From NCBI RefSeq assembly GCF_000238255.3, contig NZ_CP011039.1, forward strand, positions 11,001-75,000: a DNA stretch of 64,000 bases, read 5' to 3'. A program made the position numbers and the translations under genes. The notes under the pieces are model-generated. The model made no database searches. It saw nothing but the letters and a program-made list of their open reading frames with translations, and had not been told where the DNA came from. Position 1 is the first letter of the stretch. The number at the start of each line of letters is the position of its first letter. This document shows positions 28,940 through 37,384 of this stretch, piece after piece. This DNA is from Pseudoalteromonas spongiae UST010723-006. Lineage in GTDB: Bacteria; Pseudomonadota; Gammaproteobacteria; Enterobacterales; Alteromonadaceae.

Positions 28940-29758
28940 CTAAGCTATCTTGGCTTCTTCTTGCGGTGAAAAAATCACTGTTGGGTCGATAATAATACTG
29001 TGCTTATTATTCATATTAATCAGCCCTTTCATCATATGCCTAGTTTGTGGGTCAATATCAAAACCTACCGAAGTTAATTGCTCTAGTGGTTTAATATCGT
29101 CTTTATGAACCGTTAAAGAGTCTTCCACCTTATCTACCAACAAGCCTATATGAGGGGTTTTACCATCTTTGGTGGTAAAGATGATAATGGGTTTGTAATC
29201 AAGAGTGATCTGCTCTCTTGCTGTTTGGAATAACCTGACGAGCACGGTAAATATCTTACGTTTCTTTTCATGGAAGAGTGTTAGGGCTCTTCCTGATGTG
29301 TCGTTAGCGTTTACACTTAACAATTCTTCTGCCATAGCATGCAGTTCTCGATGTGGTTTATCGAACTTGTCGAGTATTACGCGTAATTCTTCGTTGTCTG
29401 TTTTGAAGTTATTATACCAAGTGCCAAATGCGCATTTGTCTGGATCTTTGGCTTTTTCGAACGGTGTGCCATTGGCGAGGCTACTTTCTAACGCATCAAG
29501 CCAATCTAAATGATCTTTTTCTCTGGCAATAAGTAAATCTGAAAGAGCTTGATTGGCAACTTGAGTCGACTCTTTGTTTAGAACAATACCAAGATCAAAG
29601 ATGGGGGTTGGCGTGCCTAAATAATCCTTTACGCCAATAAAGCTTTTATTATCGTTGGGTAATTCGGTTAGGTTATTTTCATATCGTTCTGTTAATAAAA
29701 TATCGAGTATTTTTAAAGCGATCGTCTTAGAGCCAACTTTAAAATTAATAAAGTCCAT
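28940..29758 (-). CDS. CheW-like protein with inserted CZB zinc-binding domain
   Basis: The 272-residue product is a CheW-type adaptor fold split by another domain. The N-terminal half (about 1-75) starts MDFINFKVGSKTIALKILDI. An inserted helical region of about 75-175 carries the chemoreceptor zinc-binding pattern: HLDW, CAFGTWY, then HRELH, giving a 3His-1Cys zinc site. CheW sequence resumes (PIIIFTTKDGKTPHIGLLVDKVEDSLTV) to the end. No REC domain is present, so it is not CheV. A zinc- or oxidant-responsive coupling role is inferred. I chose the ATG at 29758, preceded by AGGA, over an upstream in-frame start at 29815. Confidence 0.88.
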   Translation of the reverse strand: MDFINFKVGSKTIALKILDILLTERYENNLTELPNDNKSFIGVKDYLGTPTPIFDLGIVLNKESTQVANQALSDLLIAREKDHLDWLDALESSLANGTPFEKAKDPDKCAFGTWYNNFKTDNEELRVILDKFDKPHRELHAMAEELLSVNANDTSGRALTLFHEKKRKIFTVLVRLFQTAREQITLDYKPIIIFTTKDGKTPHIGLLVDKVEDSLTVHKDDIKPLEQLTSVGFDIDPQTRHMMKGLINMNNKHSIIIDPTVIFSPQEEAKIA

Positions 29759-29874
29759 ATAAGATTCATTCCTAACATTCTCATTTATTAAATAGAGCAT
29801 AGTTGAGCTTATCAAAAATGCACGTATGATAAGTAGCTAACTCACCGAATATTATATTAAAAGATAGTTTAGCA

Positions 29875-31035
29875 ATGAAAAATAAACGCCAGCTACTGAT
29901 TACCAGCTTAGCACTGTTTTTAAGTGCAAATACATACGCAAACCAAAATGTAATCTCGCAAAGTGTCGAAGAGTTACGATTAACTAAACTCAACACCGTC
30001 GATGCAAGCTTGGTTAACCACAAAGCAATGTCACAATTTGCGAAACAATGGCAAACCGTAAGTAATTACGCAGAAGCTAAACAGTTACTCTTGACAGTAG
30101 GCACAAAGTTATGGTCTGAAGTTAAAGCACAGGTGCAATCTAACCAGCGATATGACGATAGACCGCTTTACTGGCAACGCCTCGCGGTTAAATCACAACT
30201 AAAGAACAAGCCGCTTAATTTTTCAAAAGCCGAACTAGCTAGCCTGTTAGAAGTGTTTGAAACAGTATCTCGTGGGTACTCTGATATTGATTACCGTGAA
30301 AGCGCAGATACGCAAATTTTTATTACCGGTTTTGACCCGTTCTTATTAGATAGAAATATTGCGCAAAGTAACCCTTCAGGACTTGCGGCATTAGCGTTAG
30401 ATGGAAAGGTTATTGAGCTTAATGGTAAGCAAGCCGAAATCAATGCGGTTATTGTACCGGTGCGTTATGAAGATTTTGATCAAGGTGAAATAGAATCACT
30501 GTTAGCGCCCATTTACTTAGGTGGACAAGTAGATTTAGTTTCTACTGTTTCAATGGGTAGAGAGCATTTTGATCTTGAGCGTTTTCCTGGTAAGCGTCGT
30601 AGTGTAACTGCGCCAGATAATTTAAATGTACTATCAGGTGGCACAAAAGAAGCGCCAATTATTTCAAAGTTAGCAGGCGAAACTCTCTCGGGTGATGAGT
30701 TTGTTGAATTTAGCTTGCCCGTTGCTGCGATGCAAAAGGCAAAAGGGCAATATCAAGTAAACGATAACTTAAAAGTAGTGACGTTAGAAAAAGGCGAGTT
30801 ACAACCTAAATCGCTTTCTGAGTTAAATGGATTAACGGCGGTTTCTGGTGGTGGCGGTGGTTATCTTTCGAATGAGATCTCGTATCGCAGTATTCGTTTG
30901 CAAAATCAATTAGGCACGAAAGTACCAACTGGTCATATACATACACCGCGTATTAAAACGTTTGACGATGCAACCAATAAAGCGATTGTGAATCAAATTG
31001 AAGCCATGCTTAAGCAGGCGATACCTGTTATTTAG
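29875..31035 (+). CDS. Exported pyroglutamyl-peptidase I (C15) homologue, catalytic Cys replaced by Ser
   Basis: A signal peptide (about 1-22) and a 110-residue helical N-terminal region precede a Peptidase C15-like domain. Matching landmarks are ITGFDPFLLDRNIAQSNPSG (family FGPF..NPS), the region around SMGREHFDLERF with the catalytic Glu, and TGHIHTPRI with the catalytic His. At the nucleophile, where the family has AGTxxCN, this protein reads GGGGYLSNE, so the Cys position appears to be Ser. Activity is therefore uncertain. Classic Pcp is about 215 residues and cytoplasmic; this 386-residue exported form is unusual. Its last 8 bases overlap the convergent next gene. Confidence 0.8.
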   Translation: MKNKRQLLITSLALFLSANTYANQNVISQSVEELRLTKLNTVDASLVNHKAMSQFAKQWQTVSNYAEAKQLLLTVGTKLWSEVKAQVQSNQRYDDRPLYWQRLAVKSQLKNKPLNFSKAELASLLEVFETVSRGYSDIDYRESADTQIFITGFDPFLLDRNIAQSNPSGLAALALDGKVIELNGKQAEINAVIVPVRYEDFDQGEIESLLAPIYLGGQVDLVSTVSMGREHFDLERFPGKRRSVTAPDNLNVLSGGTKEAPIISKLAGETLSGDEFVEFSLPVAAMQKAKGQYQVNDNLKVVTLEKGELQPKSLSELNGLTAVSGGGGGYLSNEISYRSIRLQNQLGTKVPTGHIHTPRIKTFDDATNKAIVNQIEAMLKQAIPVI

Positions 31036-32140
31036 TAAACGTGAAATGATTTAAAAAAACTGTGTTGTTTTTAACTTTTTCGGCAAATTCAACATAGTTT
31101 CTTTTACGTTTGTCGAGCGCTTGCTTAACAATATTAAGTTGTTTTAATAAGCACTGGCGTGAGAATGGGGTACATGCTTCAGCCGCTTTGTAAAAGACAT
31201 AAGCATTCGCAAAGCCTTCTAAATGTACACGTGTAGGATCGTGAATGTTTACGCTTTCCATAGTTTTCTTGAAGCGTTTGCACCATTCTTCATAACACCC
31301 ATCAACTCTCGGGATGACTTCCGTTACTAGCACTTTGCTGGGTTGCTTAATGCGTGCAAAAAGTTCGTTACTTGAGACAAAAGAAACACTTGTATAATAC
31401 GGTTTAAAGCCTTGTTGGTCGGCTAAATTAATAAAATGGGCTAAAGGTTTATATGTGCCAACTAAGCAAATCGCTTGTGCGCCACTTTTCTTTAGTTTTT
31501 CTAATGCGCGCTCAATATCTTGGCTATTTCGCTTGAATCTGGCAATGGCTTTTGGCTTTAAGGAATATGGCAACATTGCTTTGGTAAGTGCATTTTGCAG
31601 TGAAAGACCAAACTCGTCAGCTTGAATTAAAAATGCAATTTTTGTCAGCCCTTTTTGTTTTACTAAGTAATCAATTTGCACCTTTGCTTCGTCGTTATAG
31701 CTGGCACGTAAATTAAAAATATGATCTTTATGGCGTAATAAGTCTGCGCCAGTGAACGGGGTAATAAACGGAATTTGGTGAGAATCGATAATGGGTTGAA
31801 TGGCACTAGATGTCGGGGTGCCAACATATGAGAAGAGAACATCAACTTTAGCGTTATTTATTAGGTGTCGAGTGTTATTTACCGTGAGGTGAGGTTCATA
31901 CTGGTCATCAAGTGCGAGTAATTCTATTTTTCGACCATTTACTCCACCGTTAGCATTTACTTGCTCAAAATAAGCGTCAGCTCCTTGTTTCAATTGCACG
32001 CCTAACTCTGCCGATGGACCGCTTAACGCTGCCGACATACCAAGTTTGATGGGTGGTTGCTGCGTTGCAAAGACAACTAGCGGAATACAGCAAATTACAA
32101 TGATTAGTTTAGAGATTAGGATAGTGATTACACCATTCAT
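31028..32140 (-). CDS. Periplasmic substrate-binding protein, branched-chain amino-acid (LivJ) type, orphan
   Basis: The 370-residue product has a hydrophobic signal sequence (about 5-25) and then a type I periplasmic-binding fold: IKLGMSAALSGPSAELG, LKQGADAYFEQVNANGGVNGRKIEL, LDDQYEP and PFITPFTGA. This is the Peripla_BP_6 pattern of amino-acid or amide ABC importers. No permease or ATPase gene is nearby, so it may be a sensor or solute scavenger, or use a transporter encoded elsewhere. Its start lies 32 bases inside the tmcA 3' end, which suggests co-transcription with uvrD-tmcA. Confidence 0.85.
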   Translation of the reverse strand: MNGVITILISKLIIVICCIPLVVFATQQPPIKLGMSAALSGPSAELGVQLKQGADAYFEQVNANGGVNGRKIELLALDDQYEPHLTVNNTRHLINNAKVDVLFSYVGTPTSSAIQPIIDSHQIPFITPFTGADLLRHKDHIFNLRASYNDEAKVQIDYLVKQKGLTKIAFLIQADEFGLSLQNALTKAMLPYSLKPKAIARFKRNSQDIERALEKLKKSGAQAICLVGTYKPLAHFINLADQQGFKPYYTSVSFVSSNELFARIKQPSKVLVTEVIPRVDGCYEEWCKRFKKTMESVNIHDPTRVHLEGFANAYVFYKAAEACTPFSRQCLLKQLNIVKQALDKRKRNYVEFAEKVKNNTVFLNHFTFTK

Positions 32141-34157
32141 AAGCGGCTTGCTTTAGCGCAAAATTAAGTTGTTTTTTCCCCGTTAATGCAAGAGCTTCGG
32201 TGACCTTAGTCTCAGGCATATTCTGTAATACTAGCTTAATTATTAACTTTCTAGAAATACTTTCTAGTTTATTTAGTAAACAAGGATTTACATAAACTTG
32301 TTGAGCTAGGACAAAGCGTGCTTGGTCAAAGCTGATTTGCCCTTCACTAAATCTTTTTACTAAGTTATTGCTGCTAGTGTATTGCTGGTTTGATGAAATC
32401 AAGTTTGCGCTAATGCCTAATACTAATTCGCTTGGCAGGTGCGAAAACGAACGCGCTAACTCAAACAAAAATTGCTGCTTGAAATGGGATTTGAGCAATG
32501 TCTGTTGGTCTAAATAAACATTTGAAGCCTTAATGACTAAGCAAGAATGTTCACCGCTTGCTTTATCTTGCTTGGCACCGAGTTTAATAATGTGATAGTT
32601 CTGCTTAAACCAAAAGTTGCAAAGTTTGGCTTCTGCGCCAAAACTCGCCCCTATAAAGTCAACATCAGGCGATAGCGTTTTCTCAATGGTATTTAACAGT
32701 TGTGTGCCAATATTGTCACCTTGGCAATAAGGATTAACGGCAATACGCACAATGCGAGCATAACGAGCTGCAAGCAAGTGTTGTTCGCCGAGTAAACACG
32801 CAGTAGATTGCGCCAGCATATTGCCTTGAGGACGGCGTTCCCCCGCAATAATTTGTGATGCTAACGGATCGGTTAGTTCACCTTCTAGCGCAACCAATGC
32901 AGCTGCTAATAAAATGCCATTTTGTTCAGCAACAAACACCTTCAAGTTATTGCCATCGAGCATATGTCTTAAGTCATTTACGCTAGTTTGATAATGCGCC
33001 ATCACTAAAATAGCGAATATTTGTTTAAGTAATGCGTTATCGTTTATGAGTTGTTGCTGTGAAATTGCGTAAAACGCAATGTCGTCTTGGTGATTTATAC
33101 TTAGCTGCTTAAAGTCCGCATCGAGCACTAATAGTTGGTTAATGGTATTTTCTAGCGGGTCATTTTCAGCGTAACGCATTGGAGCAGATAGCTCTGTAAT
33201 AAAACAGTTGTTGCGCGTAGCTTTTAGATGAGGAATAAAGCGTAAATTAAACCCTCTCCCCGTGCCTTCATAGCCATGAAGTGTTGTTGCAAAACCAAGC
33301 TTTATCGGTAAATCGAGCGCCTTTTTTAATAAGCTTACAGGTAAGGTTGCCGCTTCATCAATTAATACTAAATCGTAGTGTGTGGCTTGGTTTAGCAATG
33401 CATCAGGTGCAATAAAATCAAGCTTTACGTCATCATCAGTTAATTTCTCGAAGTGTTTATATACAGTGGCAACAGTTTGCTTATGATGGGCACAAATTGC
33501 TACGCGCTTACCTTGCGAAACATAATTTGCGGCAAGCATGCCGAGTGTTGCAGATTTTCCTCTGCCTCTATCGGCGGTTAGTAAAAATGTGGCGCGGCGC
33601 TTAGTGATAAATTTGGTTAAATCAGCCACTAACTCTTGCTGTTGTTGATACTGAGAACTCTCAGTTGCAGCGTACATTGGGATTGCTGGCAGTGCATTTT
33701 GCTCTGAAACAATTAAAGTGTGCTCGTCGTTCTTAAAATGCGAAATTAACCGAATTTGAAAAAGTGAAACAGGCTTGTGTGGTTTATTGGCACTTTGAAA
33801 ACGAGCAAACGCGGGATCCGCTGTCTTGATGTAACGTTCAAAGCTTGGCATTAGCAGCACGATTAGGCCACCTGCTTTTACCGTACCAGCCACAGTTGCT
33901 AGCTTGTCTGGCATTAGCCCTGAATTTACGTCAAACACCACTGTGCTGTACTCTTGCCCTAATAACTGGTGATTATGCTCAGGCCAAAAATTAACTGAAG
34001 GGTGATTACTCAGGGTTAATAAATCGGGGTAAACCGTTTTTAAGGTATCAACTTGTTGCCAACACCAATGCTCACACCCTGACAAAACCAATAACTGACG
34101 ATGCTTACTCGTTAGCAGCGACTGGTGTAATTGGTTAAGCCAGGTGTTAGTCAGCAT
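32109..34157 (-). CDS. tmcA: tRNA(Met) cytidine acetyltransferase TmcA
   Basis: TmcA makes N4-acetylcytidine at the wobble position of elongator tRNA-Met using acetyl-CoA and ATP. An N-terminal DUF1726-like part is followed by a RecD-type helicase domain with Walker A LTADRGRGKSATLG and Walker B VLIDEAATLP. A GNAT acetyltransferase domain follows (IVRIAVNPYCQGDNIGTQLL), then the tRNA-binding tail. The length of 682 is close to E. coli TmcA (671). Its ATG lies three bases after the uvrD stop, so it belongs to a uvrD-led transcript. Confidence 0.94.
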   Translation of the reverse strand: MLTNTWLNQLHQSLLTSKHRQLLVLSGCEHWCWQQVDTLKTVYPDLLTLSNHPSVNFWPEHNHQLLGQEYSTVVFDVNSGLMPDKLATVAGTVKAGGLIVLLMPSFERYIKTADPAFARFQSANKPHKPVSLFQIRLISHFKNDEHTLIVSEQNALPAIPMYAATESSQYQQQQELVADLTKFITKRRATFLLTADRGRGKSATLGMLAANYVSQGKRVAICAHHKQTVATVYKHFEKLTDDDVKLDFIAPDALLNQATHYDLVLIDEAATLPVSLLKKALDLPIKLGFATTLHGYEGTGRGFNLRFIPHLKATRNNCFITELSAPMRYAENDPLENTINQLLVLDADFKQLSINHQDDIAFYAISQQQLINDNALLKQIFAILVMAHYQTSVNDLRHMLDGNNLKVFVAEQNGILLAAALVALEGELTDPLASQIIAGERRPQGNMLAQSTACLLGEQHLLAARYARIVRIAVNPYCQGDNIGTQLLNTIEKTLSPDVDFIGASFGAEAKLCNFWFKQNYHIIKLGAKQDKASGEHSCLVIKASNVYLDQQTLLKSHFKQQFLFELARSFSHLPSELVLGISANLISSNQQYTSSNNLVKRFSEGQISFDQARFVLAQQVYVNPCLLNKLESISRKLIIKLVLQNMPETKVTEALALTGKKQLNFALKQAAYEWCNHYPNL

Positions 34158-34160
34158 AAT

Positions 34161-36332
34161 TTACATCGCTTGTAATTTCGCATACATGGTCACTAGCCAC
34201 TTGGTACCATGATCATCAAAGTTAACTTGAATACGTGCCTGTGGGCCCGTACCCTCATAGTTTAGCACTGTACCTTCACCAAACTTGCCGTGCATTACAC
34301 GCTGGCCGAGTTTAAAGCCTGTATCGTTAAAGGTTTCTAAACTGATGGTATTACTAAAACGGCCTGTGGTTTTAGGCTTTGTAATTTGCGTTTTAATACG
34401 AATTTCATCTAGGCAATCTTCCGGTAATTCGCGAATAAAACGTGACGGGCTATGAAACTTTTCTTGTCCATATAAACGGCGGCTTTCAGCGTGACAAATA
34501 TAAAGCTTTTGCATGGCACGTGTCATACCTACATAGCACAGGCGACGTTCTTCTTCTAAACGGCCGGTTTCTTCTTGGCTTTGTTGCGACGGGAACATGC
34601 CTTCTTCAACGCCTGCCATAAATACCAGAGGGAACTCTAAGCCTTTGGCAGAGTGCAGTGTCATCATTTGCACTGCATCTTCGTGTTCGTCTGCTTGCCC
34701 CTCACCTGATTCAAGCGCGGTATATGCTAAAAAGCCATCAAGGGGTGAGCTAAATTCTTCTTCATCTGGCAGTTCGTATTGGCTAGTAGCGTTAATTAAT
34801 TCTTCTAAGTTCTCTACGCGTGCTTGGCCTTTCTCGCCTTTTTCTGCCATATACATCGCCATTAGACCTGATGTTTGAATCGCGTATTTAGTTTGTTTAT
34901 CTAGTGATTTATCGAGAATATTGTCTTCAATCTGATCGATCAGTTCAATAAATGAATTAACCGCATTGGCAGCACGCCCCGCTAAGTGTTTTTCTGCGAG
35001 TAAGGTTTTTGCTGCATACCAAAGTGGTAATGATTCGCTACGCGCACAGTCACGAATTTGGCTTAATGTGCGATCGCCAATGCCGCGCGTTGGGGTGTTA
35101 ATAATACGCTCAAATGCCGCGTCATCATTGCGGTTATTTACAATGCGTAAGTAGCATAATGCGTCTTTAATTTCTTGACGTTCGAAGAAGCGCATACCGC
35201 CGTAAATTCGGTAAGGAATTCGCGGTGATTGAATATTTAATTCTGATTCCAGTACACGTGATTGGGCGTTGTTGCGGTATAAAATGGCGCAGTCTTGCAG
35301 TGCATTACCTTGCTCAAACCAAGCCTTAATTTTACTTACAATAAAGCGGGCTTCGTCTAGTTCGTTATAAGCAGCGTAAACACCAATTTGTTCACCTTGA
35401 TTACCGTCAGTCCACAGCTCTTTACCCATACGTTCAGAGTTATTGGCAATTAAATGGTTTGCCGCCTTTAGAATATTACCCGTTGAACGATAGTTTTGTT
35501 CTAAGCGAATTGTTTGCGCATCAAAGTCACTAATAAACTGTTTTATATTCTCGATACGCGCGCCACGCCAGCCATAAATACTTTGGTCATCATCACCCAC
35601 AATCATGATCTTGTTGCTTTTACCAGCAATTAACTTTAACCATTGATATTGAATGGTGTTGGTATCTTGGAATTCGTCTACCAGCATATGCGGAAAACGT
35701 TGTTGGTAGTGGCGAAGTAAAGTTGGTTGGTCACGTAGTAATTCGAAACAACGCAGTAAAATTTCGGCAAAATCAACTAAACCTGCACGGTCACATGCTT
35801 CTTGGTAAGCGGTGTAAATACGCAGCATCATTTGTTCATTAGGGTCAAACGCTTGAATATATTTAGGACGTAAACCTTCGTCTTTTTTAGCGCCAATATA
35901 CCAAGCAGCTTGTTTGGCCGGCCATTTCTTCTCGTCAATATTCATTGCTTTCATCAAGCGACGGATCATCCTAACTTGATCGTCTGTGTCGAGAATTTGA
36001 AATGATTCTGGCAGGTTTGCTTCTTTATGATGGGCGCGAAGAATACGGTGGGATAAGCCGTGGAAAGTACCAATCCACATGCCGCCAACAGACGCCTTAA
36101 GCGTTGCTTCAACACGGCTGCGCATTTCTTTGGCTGCTTTGTTGGTAAAGGTTACCGCAAAAATACTGTAAGGCGATGCATGCTCAACTTGCATTAACCA
36201 AGCAATTCGATGGACAAGGACGCGGGTTTTACCTGAACCTGCGCCCGCCAGCACCAGCATATTTTGTAGCGGGGCGGCAACGGCTTCGCGTTGATTGTCA
36301 TTTAAACCATCTAATAATTCAGAAACGTCCAT
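34161..36332 (-). CDS. uvrD: DNA helicase II UvrD
   Basis: UvrD is the 3'-5' SF1 helicase of nucleotide excision and mismatch repair. The start MDVSELLDGLNDNQREAVAA is almost the E. coli sequence. Motifs: Walker A LAGAGSGKTRVLVHR, GTFHGLSHRIL, Walker B VDEFQDTN, GDDDQSIYGWRGA, EQNYRST and motif V/VI (TLHSAKGLEF, YVGMTRAMQKLYICHA). A C-terminal Tudor-like segment (GQRVMHGKFGEGTVLNYEG) is typical of UvrD/PcrA. The length of 723 compares with 720 in E. coli. A perfect LexA box upstream indicates SOS induction. Confidence 0.97.
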   Translation of the reverse strand: MDVSELLDGLNDNQREAVAAPLQNMLVLAGAGSGKTRVLVHRIAWLMQVEHASPYSIFAVTFTNKAAKEMRSRVEATLKASVGGMWIGTFHGLSHRILRAHHKEANLPESFQILDTDDQVRMIRRLMKAMNIDEKKWPAKQAAWYIGAKKDEGLRPKYIQAFDPNEQMMLRIYTAYQEACDRAGLVDFAEILLRCFELLRDQPTLLRHYQQRFPHMLVDEFQDTNTIQYQWLKLIAGKSNKIMIVGDDDQSIYGWRGARIENIKQFISDFDAQTIRLEQNYRSTGNILKAANHLIANNSERMGKELWTDGNQGEQIGVYAAYNELDEARFIVSKIKAWFEQGNALQDCAILYRNNAQSRVLESELNIQSPRIPYRIYGGMRFFERQEIKDALCYLRIVNNRNDDAAFERIINTPTRGIGDRTLSQIRDCARSESLPLWYAAKTLLAEKHLAGRAANAVNSFIELIDQIEDNILDKSLDKQTKYAIQTSGLMAMYMAEKGEKGQARVENLEELINATSQYELPDEEEFSSPLDGFLAYTALESGEGQADEHEDAVQMMTLHSAKGLEFPLVFMAGVEEGMFPSQQSQEETGRLEEERRLCYVGMTRAMQKLYICHAESRRLYGQEKFHSPSRFIRELPEDCLDEIRIKTQITKPKTTGRFSNTISLETFNDTGFKLGQRVMHGKFGEGTVLNYEGTGPQARIQVNFDDHGTKWLVTMYAKLQAM

Positions 36333-36398
36333 CGAAGTTAACTCTTTACCAAAATTGGCAAAAGTATAACAGGAGTTGATTTAATACCAAATAGAATA

Positions 36399-36414
36399 CT
36401 GTTTTTATAAACAG
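36399..36414. promoter_or_regulatory. LexA (SOS) box upstream of uvrD
   Basis: CTGTTTTTATAAACAG matches the gammaproteobacterial LexA consensus CTGT-N8-ACAG with an AT-rich centre. It lies 67 bases upstream of the uvrD ATG. E. coli uvrD has a LexA box in the same place. It is 4 bases from the stop codon of the next upstream gene on the same strand. Confidence 0.88.
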
Positions 36415-36417
36415 GGG

Positions 36418-36759
36418 TTAGTTATCTATTGATTTTTTTTCACTAGCCTTTACATTGTGAGTAGGTTGTTGAAGCTCTGAATTTTTTGTTTCTAAGTACG
36501 TTTTAACAAACTTTGCTCTTTCGCTTTCAGGTAACGTTGCAATGATATTCTCAATATGCGCTATTTTTTGTTTTTCTTGAAAGTGAGAGATAATTCTGTC
36601 ACCGCTGATAAGGAAAAAGAGAATTAGCAGAGGGCCCATAACAGGAAATCCATTCCGTCCTTTTAGCTTTCCGTCTACATAAAGCTTCACCCCAGTTAGC
36701 CAGTTATTGGTTACGCGAACGTGATGGTCGTTTAAGTCGAATTCCCATTCTTTATACAT
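36418..36759 (-). CDS. Small membrane protein of unknown function, paralogue of the adjacent broken gene
   Basis: The 113-residue product starts MYKEWEFDLNDHHVRVTNNW, a short beta-type region, then LYVDGKLKG. One membrane segment follows (PVMGPLLILFFLIS), then a charged helical tail (FQEKQKIAHIENIIATLPESERAKF). I do not recognise the family. I chose the ATG at 36759 because AGGA lies about nine bases upstream; an in-frame start at 36801 adds 14 residues without support. It is closely related to the remnant just upstream and interrupts the yigB-uvrD order known from E. coli. Confidence 0.7.
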   Translation of the reverse strand: MYKEWEFDLNDHHVRVTNNWLTGVKLYVDGKLKGRNGFPVMGPLLILFFLISGDRIISHFQEKQKIAHIENIIATLPESERAKFVKTYLETKNSELQQPTHNVKASEKKSIDN

Positions 36760-36784
36760 AATGTTAGTCCTTTTTATAATGTTG

Positions 36785-37260
36785 TTATTTTTTAAAAACA
36801 AAGTCGTTTGTTAAGCTGGCAATCACTTTTTCAATATGTCGTATTTGCTGTTTTTCACGATAAATTGAAAGCGGCGTTTCACTGCCAAAGAGAGTAAAAA
36901 TAGTAGGCTAAAGCCAATTAAGTATATTAACGTATCCGTTAACAAAGCCTGTTATTTACTAATAAGGCGCTGCGCCCGCAAGGGTACTCGCTCATGAGAG
37001 GAGTAGACGATAAACCTGTCTGAAGCTTGAGAAAGTTGCACTGTGACTTCAAGACTAAGCAAAGACCATGAAGGAGTTACGTCAATAATACCAATCTCGG
37101 AGAGGTTAGCCCTTAAAAGTACATCATCACGAAATGACAAATTGAGTTCACTAAAATCCCTTAAATCCCCATCAACATACAGTTTCATGACGTTATGCCA
37201 ATGATAGATAATGTGGATTTGGTGATGCTTGAGATTAAATTTCCATTCTTTTGTAAACAT
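36785..37260 (-). pseudogene. Broken paralogue of the 36418-36759 gene (nonsense and frameshift)
   Basis: An ORF of 102 codons (37260-36952) begins MFTKEWKFNLKHHQIHI...KLYVDG, the same N-terminal module as its neighbour. It stops at a TAA, but the same frame reads on for 42 codons past the stop and encodes a membrane helix (LIYLIGFSLLFLLSLAV). In another frame, FGSETPLSIYREKQQIRHIEKVIASL then follows and ends at 36785. That tail matches IISHFQEKQKIAHIENIIATL of the intact paralogue. So the full gene apparently carries one nonsense codon and one frameshift. A short functional 102-residue protein is still possible; readthrough or sequencing error is the alternative. Confidence 0.75.
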
Positions 37261-37384
37261 AACTGCTCTCTTATTTATTGAGTGCAGAATATGTTCTGTA
37301 ATGAGCTTATTAAAGTCATTAATGATGAGAGGTTATATTACGTGATGTAAGGAAATATCGTGTACGTGATATTTCCTTAAGTTA

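Noticed and set aside
28940..29758. CheV identity for the CheW-like gene
   Set aside because: There is no receiver (REC) domain; the extra segment has the zinc-ligand pattern of CZB instead.
36379..36395. ATACCAAATAGAATACT near uvrD as a second copy of the MITE-like terminus
   Set aside because: Only the first seven to eight bases match and no inverted partner is found nearby.
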